A DNA stretch of 64,000 bases. It comes from Siderastrea siderea. Taxonomy: Eukaryota > Cnidaria > Anthozoa > Scleractinia > Rhizangiidae. Below are positions 36,901 to 48,900 of the stretch, one piece after another. A program made the translations under genes and the position numbers. The DNA lies in NCBI GenBank assembly GCA_964030785.1, contig OZ034967.1, positions 72,934,113 through 72,998,112 on the forward strand, given 5' to 3'. Position 1 is the first letter of the stretch; each line of letters begins with the position of its first letter. The notes beneath the pieces are model-generated. The model worked only from the letters and a program-made list of their open reading frames with translations, was not told the origin of the DNA and ran no database searches.

Positions 36901-39900
36901 ACAGCTTTCTTCCGAAGTGTTTTCCACGGCAGCCATGTTGTTGAGCCCTTCAGTCATGTTTTCCAGCGCAAAAACGCAAAATAATGCCCTTTTTTTGGTC
37001 CCTCTTTCCTTTTAAGGTGGGCTATTTTTCCCGCGAAACCAATCAGAAGCGCCAGCATAAACAATGACACCTTTCCTTGGCAACCGATCTCATGGAGTGT
37101 GGCGTTGACAGATTTATTCGTTCGTGTCGTAAATATCAGAGTTATTCCACGAAGTACTAAAGAACCTCTTCTCTTTATGATAAAATGAAGCTTCGACAGA
37201 TATTTTTAAATACTGTGTTGTATTGTGCAAAGGGCAAGATTGCGATTTCAGCGACCTCTAATAAGAACAGGGTCTGGAAGGGTATTCTCGGGATCCGGGA
37301 TTTGACCAAAATACAGTGCGGGATTCGGGAAAACGCAAAATATCTTGACGGGATTCGGGATTTGACTGCCACCAGGGAAGCGGGATTCGCCAAAATTTGG
37401 GCACGGGATGCGGGATTTTTTGGCTTGTCTGTCGGGAACTCGGGAAAGCGTCACGACCCAAGTAAACGTTCTAGCGGCAAAAGTGAATCAACCAGGCGAG
37501 CGAAAAATATCAATCAAAAGGGCCAATCTACATCTTAAATTTATTAGCTTTTGCAGAAATTAGTCTTTTTTAACGTATTTTTGGGAAAGAAAAAACGGTA
37601 TTCGGGATAGCGATGAAAAAAGGGCGGGATGCGGGATTCTCCTCAAAAAGGAGCGGGAATGCGGGATCAGGACCCCCCTTCCAGACCCTGTAAGAAGTTG
37701 TCTTCGATAACTCTGGCCGACGGCTAGTATTTCAATGTCACGAACAAAACTTGCGTTGCTCTGTCTTCGTAGAAGAAAAATATACTTCAGTACACATCTA
37801 CCGCCGAAATACTATTGTATTTCATGAGAGAAAGGTAACTTGTAATATTCCATTTAAACTAGCGTGAATAAGGCGCATTGAGCGAAGAGTCTGTGACTTG
37901 TGACAATTTCGCAATCGAAACTCGAGATCGTAAACTGTCAAATTCGCGCGCCGTAGGGGATGTTTTTGAAACCGCAATTACATTTTTTAGCCGTCTGCTG
38001 TGGTAATTTTCCCGCAAAATTTTCCTTGGAGACGGAGCTTCAGTTGCTTATATCTCGCTAAATACAAATTCCCTTGAACTGAAAATTTGCAAACAAACTC
38101 AACTTGTGACAAACTTAAGGGTGCTTAAAAGTCAACCGATTTGAAAGGGTCACTAGCCTCCAGGAATACCTTAACTCACTGAACAAAGAGGTGCTAATCT
38201 TTTATGCAAATCCAGTTCAAGTTTTAGTTTGCATAATTACTTGCGTAGCGGTGCGTAAAGGAGCAAGGTTTATTCTATGACAAAACGTGGTTCACACGGA
38301 AAAAAATTCTTACCGAATCACTCCATTCCACCACTGAATCGGCTTCCACGTAGTCATTGGCAGCCTGCGCCTCGTTGTATGATGATTGATGCCTATGTTA
38401 AGGGATATTCAAAGTTGTGTGATTGAAGAGAGAAAACATATTGAAAATATCGGTTTTTTATTCAAGTGTAAGGAATGAAAAGTTAGAACAACACTTACCA
38501 GTTTTTTGTGCTGAGAATATTCGTCCATGAGTTCCTCAAACACGCTGACTAATGGCTTGCTAAGGGACTGTAGAAGAGTGCAAAGGGAGTGCAGGGGAAT
38601 GCAAGGGGAATACAGTAACGGGGACCAAATCAATGAGATATTACTACTACTTGTGTGTGCTTTATTTTAGCAATTGCAGAGGTCTACAAGAATGAAGGTA
38701 ATGATGAATACAGAAAGAAAAAATTTAACAACGCGATTTACTTCTACACGGAAGGAATTAAAGTGAACTGCAAGGATAAAGAACTGAACGCGAAACTCTA
38801 CAGCAACAGGGCGACAGCACACTTTTATTTGGGTAAGAAAGTTGAATTTTTCATCGCAAATCTCATATTTTAGTTAACTGTGCTTCGTCAACAAATACAT
38901 GTCTTTTCATTTCTGGTCTTTCATTTGTACAGCAAACTACAAAGATTCCCTGATTGATGCAAAAGCTGCTATTGACTTACAACCATGTTATGTCAATGCG
39001 ATTGTAAGAGGTGAGATTTCTGTTACATACACATTGAACGTCATAAAGTATCTCTAATCCGGCTTAAAAAAACGAGTTTGTCACTTTTGACGTGATCAGT
39101 CGCTAGAGATGAAAATGGACTTTTGGAAGTGTTTTGAAAGTCTGTGAGCCATACAAATCGAAAGCAAGTATACAAGAACAGTAACAAATCTAAAATAACT
39201 TAAAATCCTTTACTACATGGGTAGGATGAACCCGTTCATGAAATAAATTTGTTGCAGTGGTCACATGTTTTTGCACGCACCAAGTCTCTAAAATTAGGAG
39301 GGAGGATTAGTCTCCCACAGGGCGCTGCCCCCTTGTATTTCATGTAGCTTGCTTGTACCATCATCATCATTATCGTCATCATTATCATCATTAGCAAAGA
39401 CATCATTTTGAAGGTTACACAAGATTCGTCACGTGGATGGGTTCTCATGTGAGACTTTTGACCAACAAGGAATCGACAAGATTTAACACATTCAGGGATC
39501 AGAGCTTCCTCGCATAGATATCTTATTTTACAAATGGAGTCGCGCAATTAAATTTGTACACTATGCGTTTTTAACATCGTCCAGCTGTAATGTCAAACTT
39601 TGCGTTATTTCATTATCTAATTAGGAGCAAGTGGTTGTTTTCAGCTGCAAAGGTTTGAGGAAGCCATCACTTGGTGTGACAAGGGATTAGCAGTATCCTT
39701 CCATAGAGATTTCTGATTTTTGTGTCAACTTTGAAAACCAGGAAATGTTATGATATTTACATCTGAACCCTCTGTCATGAACCCCATCCATTTCAGTTTA
39801 TTCATTTGGGCTCCAAAGAAACCAACGTGACACATATGGTCTTGCACTGCTGGTCTTAAGTTGCTCCGAGAAACCCCTGAGATTCTTGGTTGGATAAGCC

Positions 39901-42900
39901 ACCTGCTTTTCCATAACGTTTCCATACCTGTCTTCTAAAACTTGTAGTCGATTTGAGACGGAATTCGCAACATCATGTGTTATCCCAACCGCTGAATTGT
40001 ACTGCTAAATGTATGGAATGATCTATAAAGGGAGTAAGCAATGTAAGGAATTTCTAGAACTTTGAAGCAAACCCATGAACTTGGCGATACCAGTGCGCTG
40101 CTCTACCACCTACGAAGCTTGGTACGCTGGGGGCCATTTTCAAAATGGTACACTTGCTCAGCAAGGTCTTCACTTTTGGAGTTTAGCATCCCATCTGGGT
40201 TCTCCGGTTTGTCCCCTAAAACTTGTAGTCGATTTGAGACGGAATTCGCAACATCATGTGTTATCCCAACCGCTGAATTGTACTGCTAAATGTATGGAAT
40301 GATCTATAAAGGGAGTAAGCAATGTAAGGAATTTCTAGAACTTTGAAGCAAACCCATGAACTTGGCGATACCAGTGCGCTGCTCTACCACCTACGAAGCT
40401 TGGTACGCTGGGGGCCATTTTCAAAATGGTACACTTGCTCAGCAAGGTCTTCACTTTTGGAGTTTAGCATCCCATCTGGGTTCTCCGGTTTGTCCCCTTT
40501 GGCAAGCGCTCATCTTGCTTTCCAACGCAAGATTGCACTGCCTTGTTAGAGTAGGCATTGCGTATCTTTTTTGTGGTATTTCTTTCGAGTGCTCCCACCT
40601 GGGTAGTCACTGTATCCTATAAGATAGAAAATCCTGTAATATTGCACAGAACCCTGCAACGATCTTTGAGCATCCTGCAACGGTCCTTGAGCTTTCTGCA
40701 AATATCACCAAAAATCCTTGTGCACAATCCTAAACATTTTATTGGAAGCTTAGTAGGATCCTATACAACATAGGTTTATTGCCATTTAGGATCCTGGATA
40801 GGGTCATCTTTGCAAGATCCTTCAGGATTACAGGTGGAGATCCTCAACGACCCCCCTCAAGATTCTCTTGGAAACCTTCAAAAATCTTTGAATATTTTTT
40901 AAGGATTTTCTCCAGAGGAAACAACAGTACATTGTTAATCCCAAAGCATTGCGAGACGCGTTACGTTACAATTATTCCGGTAACGGTTTGGCCAAATTTT
41001 ACCAAAAACTTACAAATCTACACACCCTATAAATTCGTTTAAGGCCGACATAATCTTCAGTAAACCGAATGCGAGTTTTCAGCTTCTAAAACACCTCGAG
41101 GCTTAAGAGATTGTCACCTCGAAAAACTGCGCACCAATGAAACACCAATGCATGAAATGCGTGAAGTAAACAACGCTTGGCGAATTCGTAAGTGCTTATA
41201 AGCCGTTTGCTGCGAACATTCCCGAAGGTGTCAACTCGTTTCGGAAATTATAAAACCTTCGCGATTACCAAACTCGTAGTGCAAAATACATTTTCCTCCA
41301 CATTTACTGTGCGCTTTGAGGTTTTGAACCCTTTTTAACGCTCGTGTCTACGTGAGGGAAGTCACGTGGACACGAGATAAACTGCTGTTGACAATATGGT
41401 AGCGGTTTAGGTAGCGTATCTTAGATACAACGCATGCGCAACAAAGTCTGACTCGATGCTTGGTAGTACATTGTTAGACCATTCTTGGCAGCTGGAAAGA
41501 TGAATGGTGTTTGCTGTTTTTCTCATTTAGCAGTGTACGTAGTTACTGAAAAACACAATAGCGGCAAGTTCATCTTCGACATCAGTTGATAGTACAAGGA
41601 GAGGTAGGAAAACAATGTTTTGAGCGTATGACGTGGAGTAAAAAGTGGCTCACCTTCATATTTTATTTTCTATCAGAGCTCGTTAGGCACATAAAACGTA
41701 TGAAAATTTTTAGATACGTGTGGTATGTGAGGTTTTCAAATAGTCTTTGGGATTACGCAAATCTCACGCAAGTCAAATTATGCATCAGTCAATTCCAGCA
41801 GTGCCCATGCCCCCCCCGGGCCAACCCCCGGGCATTAGCAATTTTCCAAAAAATGGCAAATTCCCAGGGGTGGGGACAAATAAGTCCGTCAAATGCCCCG
41901 GGGTGGGACCGAAAAAGAAGGCAAATGCCCCACCCCCGGGATCATCTAGAAAGCAGCACTGCTCAAGATTTAAGGACGTTCGCGCCAATTGTTTCTGCGC
42001 ATCCTTACTGCGCACGCAATTCACTTCGTGATGTCATCCCACGTCATGCATTAAGCGCGCGCGCTGTTGAAGAAATGTGGAGATATACAGCGCTAGTGGG
42101 CACTTTAATATCTATGCACGGGTTTAACTCTCTTAAATGTTCGGTGACCCCATATTTTCTTTTGATAGATCACTTTCTTTGTCGATAATCTACGTTTTGT
42201 GAAAAATTAAAGAAAATCTGTATTGTAGAAGTTTGATTTTTTTCAACTTTTCTGCCCTCGCATCATCGAATTCTACTATTATTGAAGCTGCAAGGTGTTC
42301 GTTAAATTCGATCTTAGAGGTTGAATTTAACTAAAAGGATGACACCGGTTCAAATTATTTACTTAACAGACCCACTTAAGTAAAATTTGACTAAGAAAGT
42401 GGGTCTACAGCGAATCATTTTTAATATTTTTCAACTAACAAGCACTGAGGCCATGTCGAGTTACGAGGGCCGATTTGTCAAAATTGGGGTAGTTTTTGAC
42501 GCGCTTTATTTCGAAAACGAAGTCGGTGACCCCCCAATTTTTTTCCATTTCTGACATAGGTAACTCATTATCTGCCTGTAGCCAAAGTATGAAAAAAATC
42601 TGTATTGTAGAAGTTTTTCGCGCGAACGTCCTTAATAAATCATATCGAGAAAGTGTCACTTATAATTATTTTCAATGCCGTTCAGTTGTTTATCCGTGCG
42701 TCTATCCTCCCGTTGTTCATTTGCTTTAATGCCACTTAACAATAACACACCAAATGTGTACATGACAGTTGCTTTTTGTTTACTATTTGGTTCAATTATT
42801 CGTTTATTTATTTGATTTTGACATGCACAATTTATACGCACTTTATTTAATGAGCTAAGAAATGACTAAATATAATATAAAGCTATCAAAGAAACGTATG

Positions 42901-45900
42901 ATCCGTAATTAACAATTAGCGAAAAACGATTTTTACGAAAGCGATCATCTTGGATAGCTTTAAAATCCATATATTACGTGCGGCACTAAAACCTGGCAAG
43001 GGTGTCAAACGTCCCGGGGTAATCCCCGGGGTAGACAAATGCCTGATCTCCTTACCGTAATAAAATTTCAAATGCCCCACCCCCGGGATTAAAAGTTGAG
43101 CAAATGCCCGACTAATGCCCGGGAGGGATGGGCACCGCTGGAATAGACTGATGCATTACTGTAAGAGAAGACCCCTAAAACGAAGGCCAATCTCCTGTCC
43201 TATGAGTAACTGTTAACTAAAGAGAAGCTTTATTTTAATCATTCTAACAAATTTTCGATTCTTAGACTAGAATTGACATTATAATCACTTTGGCCGTTTA
43301 TTAACCATCGTTAAATTTATAAAATTTAGAGTTGTTTGTTGGCCATATGTTTAATCGGTAACCAGAGATAAGACGAGGACAATGCATTAGTTAAGAGCCA
43401 GTATCTGTAAATATCGAGAACAGGGCGCCAGTTGTGAAATTTTCAATTTCCTCATATTTTGCCTAAATAAGCCCTTTAGTGATTTATTTTCGAAAATACA
43501 ATTAAAAGTTCCTAAAGCGCTTTAGTTTTTTCAAAATCGAGGAAAGTTTGAAAATCGCCATCATAGCTTTCTGTCGCCGTTAAAACAAGGGTAAAATGGT
43601 GCATTTTCTTTTCGCTCGTACAGCTAAATGCGGTAATGTTTACCGATGTACTTTTGGCAAATCATAACAACATTCTTGCTCTTTTTAAAACAGTAGTTTA
43701 TTTTGGAAAAGCTTTAAAATTTTCCATCTTTCATGCTAAAACAAATTTTGTCACGACAGGCTCCTTGACATGGCCGTCTTAAAACTGTTAGAACTAGCTA
43801 GGCAAGAAACACATTATTATCATTATACCAGAATACCAACGGTCAAGTTGACCATCCTTAAACCACCCTGGTAAGTTTTACCATGTTAGACCTGTTGAGT
43901 TTTCTCAGAACAAGGGTATTTTGGGCAGACTGCCTGGAAATTAATTTCAAATGTCTGGCTTTCACTAGTCCGTCACTGTTTTATTCTTAGGACTTCAAGT
44001 CCTCCTCACTGCCAGTAACTAGTCAACATAAATTCTGCAATATATTCCCTAGGATGAACAGTTTTAATCTATTAAAAACTGCATTTTATCGAAACGATAC
44101 AGTGTGTCTGCTTTAGCAGCAAGCGAATTCTTGTCACGCAAATGTAAGCGAGTGGAAACAGATGTTTGTTTTTAAGAACGCTTAAAGTACCAGGACTGTT
44201 AACTTTTTTGAGATGATAAGTTAATTTCCTTGCTATAAAACATGTCATTTTGCAGTACAAGGAGGGAAATACTCAAATACGTCACTTGTGTGACGAACAG
44301 ATGATTGTACTGACTTTTTGACCTGTGGTTGCGATGTAATAAATTCGGTGTCGGATAACGAAAGCTAGAATCAAAGCTTCTTTTAGCATCTATTTTACTG
44401 CGAATACCTAAAGGTAGGATAGGATGTTTTTTCATCAAAATAAAAAAATTTTAAGTGAAAATGTGTATGATGTCTGATATTGAACTGTAGGTTTTTGATC
44501 TGATTTTTGGTTGATGTTGGGTTTATTTATAGTGACGTTTGTTTGTAATACAAGTTGGTCGCGTTGCTAAAATTGACTTATCGTTTCCGTCTCTCAACGG
44601 GACGCCTTTGTCGGGCCGCGGAAGACATTTTCACACAACATAATATAAAGTATAAGCTTAAAGACCATCGTAGTTTCGGCTTGAAATTCAATGGCTTTCT
44701 ATGGTCTAGAAGTTAGCTAAAATTTGCTTATTCGCTAAAGTGCTTCGAGCAGGGTATTTAAAACAGATGGAAAGATGGAAAAATTAAAAGCTTTTCCAAA
44801 AGAAACTACTGTTTTGGAAAGAGCAAGAACGGTGTTATAGTTTGCTGAAAGCACATCGGTAAACATTACCGCGTTTAGCTGTACGAGCGAAAAGAAAATG
44901 CACCACTTTACCCTTTTTTTAACGGCGGCGGAATGCCAAAATGGCGATTTTCAACCTTTCCTCGATTTTGAAAAAACTAAAGCGCTTTAGAAAATTTTAA
45001 TTGTATTTTCGAAAATAACTCACTAAAGGGTTTATTTAGGCAAAATATGAGGAAATTGAACATTTCACAACTGGCGCCGGATTTTCGATATTTACAGACA
45101 TTGGCTCTTAAGTAGACAAAGTATCATATCTCGGTTCTCCCATGTCTCGCTTTATATGGCACAAAGTTTTAACAAGTTAAGTTAATGGCAAAAGAAAGAA
45201 AACTTTTATCACGATTTTTGCCCAAGCTGTGTCTGCTCTTTGGTTCACGTAATGTTTTGCTGTTCTATCTATGCATAGACCGCGAGCAGTCGTCCTATTT
45301 TTCTCTCTTCCTCCCAAGGAAAGGTCTCACACTCAGGTTAACCGGCCTCCGAACAGTAGCCTTGCTGTTATAATGTTTTGAAAGGAATACGGTGACAGAT
45401 CGTGACTGCACCTTACAGGACGGAATTCAAACAATGACCTTGCTGTTACAATAAAGTACACAGTTACTTTTAGTAAGCCATTTAAACCCAATCGATTTTT
45501 CTTAGTTTTCAGGACCACTCTGTTAAATACCGGACATTCTCCTCATGAAGAAACAATAACATGACCTTGACTGAAGTTTTTTTAAGTGGAATTTCCATCT
45601 GTGATCACAGAAAACTTCAGAGAATGGACTGACGATCCAAATTACAATTTTTAAAGGGAATACGGTGACAGATCGTGACTGCGCCATACCGGACGTCCAT
45701 AGGCATGCAAATCGTCACAGTACATCGCAAACCAATTAAGAAGTACCAGTGCCAGTGCTGTTCAGTACGCTGCCACAAAGTGGCTCTAACGTTTGAGTCT
45801 GCGGATGAAACCCTAAATTGTTACCATTCAAATGAAAACTACGCTGAAATCCTAAAGTGGATGAAATCCTAAAGTGTGACATCCCTTATATACCGGAAGT

Positions 45901-48900
45901 ACTAATTATTGACAACAGGTCACCGGAAGCCAAAAACTCCTAGAGTCACAACATTAGTTACCGTCGGCCGCCTGTAAATAAATTCTTCAGAATTTCTTGT
46001 CTTCAGCATATATAGAAGACATCTGTATTATGTTCCATGATACATTAAACTAATCTTCAAGAGCTAATTATAACCCGTTTGAGAGAAAATAAATTGTTTC
46101 AAGGCTTTCAACACAACCACTTACATAGCCAATTTTGCAGAACCTCCATAGCTCAGTTGTACAATCATTAATTTTGAAATAACAATTTATATTTAGTAAA
46201 CGAAAAGTCAAACAAACACCATTCAATCTCAGTAGTTAAGTTTTTGCAACATTCGAGCCTTTTTTTAATGTCGCCTCGAGGTTAAAACGCTCAATCTATT
46301 TTACAGTTCGAGCGCCCATAAATCTGTAAAATTTTTTCGCGATTTTTAAGCTGAACGTAAAGTTTACTGAAAAAAAACGAGGGGGGATTGCGAATTGATC
46401 AATTTGAAGATAATTAAAATTGTAAGTTAATAATTTTGCGACACAAAACCGTCCACAAACGACCCCAAATGCTCTTGTGTTGGGGGCGGACTGTTTGGGT
46501 GGTGTGTGAAAAAAAATTATTCCTCTTTTATTTCTTTCTTAAGGTTCCTCCAGACCTTCGCGGGTGTCCTCCCTTGTCCTCCGCGAAAAAAATTCGTATG
46601 CGCGCCATTTTAAAGGAAAACACGGCAAACTATATATCGTTGGAAAGGTTATTAAATGTAGATTTCGGAAAACAAAAAATGAACTGCCGGTTTCTTAAAT
46701 TTCACAAACGAAAATTGCAAAAATGACCGCGAAAATGACTATGCACCTTATCAGATAAATGAATTAATAGGGTATTAAAAATTCGACGGATTTCTGTGAA
46801 ATTTGACCTGAACATTTCTTAGATATTGTGAAACCAAAGGGTGTCGGGGATTTTTGAAATTTGTAATATTTCAACCGTGGCGATCTTCAATGCAATGCGC
46901 ATCGCGTATTCTTTGCTGCTCGAACTTGACAGATTAATTAAAAAATAACCAGTCAGAATATCGAAAAATACTCACATACTTTTGATGATTGATCCTTTGT
47001 GATTACCACTCTGCAGTTATTTTGCTAATGCGCTTGGATTTGATACCCTATCAATTCAATTGAATGACACATGGTCATTTTCTCGGTTGTTTGCAATTTT
47101 CTTTTGTGGAATTGAAGAAACCGGCAATTGATATTTTTTCCGAAAACTACATCCAACGATATATAGTTTGCCGTGTTTTCCTTTTACATGGCGCGCATAC
47201 GAATTTTTAGCGGAGAACACCCGCGAAGGTCCGGAGTAACCTTAACTCTTTCTTGTCAAGAGTCGTGTGAGTCGGGAGACATTGAACCACTTGTCACGTC
47301 ATCATTTTCTGACTACACCAGATTGCTTTGATAAGCAGCTAACACAGCAAGGACAGATCCATCCATACGAGTGTTCATTTTGAATATCGACCAAATTCTG
47401 GCAGAGCTATACCAGAAAAAACGTGTCTAACTTTGGGTTCAAACTTGGTGGTAAAATAGGCCAAGTCAACTAGTTGATCAATGTTCCATTTCCAGGTTTT
47501 TAGAAGGGCCGAGGCCAAAACTTTTCCAGTGGATAGAAAGGGGATAAAGGGCAGAAGATAAAGAGAATAGAAAGGTAGAGAAAATCGCCATCAAGATGAT
47601 TTGGCAAACTTCAAAACTGCCTTAAAGACTCACTTATTCCTGGAACATTTTAACTAAGTACAATTGATGCCTATAGTGTAAATATTAGTAGTTAGTATTT
47701 TTATGTATTTATGTTCTTCTGTGTATATATCTTAGTTAAGTATTTTTATATTTTATGGTTTTTATCACTGATGCAAATCTTTATCTATTTTAATATTACT
47801 ATTACGTTGTAAAGCGCCATGAGCACTTGGATATGGCGCTATAGAAATGCTTTTTATTATTATTTATTTTTATTAAAAGGGAAAGCTAAAGAAGCGAGAA
47901 AAAAATTAGAAATTAATCAGCAAGAAAACCCTCCAAATTTGGCTTATGCGCATGCCTGAAAGCAAAAATATTGTACCATTTACAACAGAAGTTGGTTAAA
48001 AATCTAGCTAAATTGTAAGGATACGCGTTTGTAGCAAACTTTAGTGGCATTTGGCAACACAGCACTCCAAAAACCGCTTTAACGTTCAAAAGACCGTTTT
48101 TTAAGAAAAAAGCCGCCGGGAAAGGGTTAAATCTTATCCTATTTCCTAAAAATTTAGCCAGACTACCCCTTAAACATGAAAAATTAAACTTTGAGCTAGA
48201 GTTACAGTAAATTTGACACGAGCGTCCCAGAAGGGCGCCTTTGATTTTTTTTCGAGAAGTGCCAGCTCAAATATTAAACATTAGTTTGGTGGAAGAAAAA
48301 ATTGAATTTGTTCGTCACTTGTTCCTAGGTAATATCCTTAATTTTACATAGCAAAGCGTGCAAAGGGGGCAAACCCAAGTACAGTGGAACGACCACTGGT
48401 GGCCATAAAACTTTGCTCTATTGACGGAGCAGTGTCAAATTATGATATCCTACAAAGAGGAAAGCGAAGCAAAGATCAAATCAACAGAGAAAGGCAGAAA
48501 GAAAGAAACTTGAAGGATAATTATAGCTTTCTTCTTTCATTTGTCAATTTTATATTGCTTTTCTCAAATAACCCAGCCAAAATCTCCTGCAAAAGAAGTG
48601 GGAGACAGGTCAGGAGAGGGAATAGCGTATGGTAATCTTGGTATCGCTAATGACAGTCTAGGAGATTTCAAGAAAGCAATAGACTGCCATGAACGTCACC
48701 TAAAAATTGCAAACGAAGTGGGAGATAGAACAGGTGTGAGAAAAGCGTATGGTTATCTTGGTAACGGTTATTTCAGACTCGGAGATGGTCCTTTAAGCGG
48801 GTACATTTAAAAAGAAGATAGCAATTTGGACTCCAAGAGGTGCATGGTCGTTTGTCTCATTGAGGTGGTCCAGTTAACACCTCTGTCGTAAGGCTGGTTC

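Larger units (their letters stand above)
34894..38639. repeat. 3.7-kb inverted repeat in intron 1 of the TPR-CHAT gene
   Basis: The left arm starts atctcattgattcggtcc (34894) and the right arm ends with its inverse at 38639. Pairing continues inward to the GGT/CCA-rich centre around 35900. The right arm is split by the TTAA element 36329-38170. Both arms contain exon-like stretches, one per strand. Transcribed as part of the gene's pre-mRNA, the arms would form a very long double-stranded RNA. Confidence 0.9.

Noticed and set aside
37175..37538. Open frames on both strands rich in IRD and GIR words
   Set aside because: They follow the gggattcgggattt repeat within the nested element at 37267.
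41586..42188. 200-codon open frame
   Set aside because: It crosses three different transposon boundaries (41780, 41970 and the CCCGGG arm), so it cannot be one gene.
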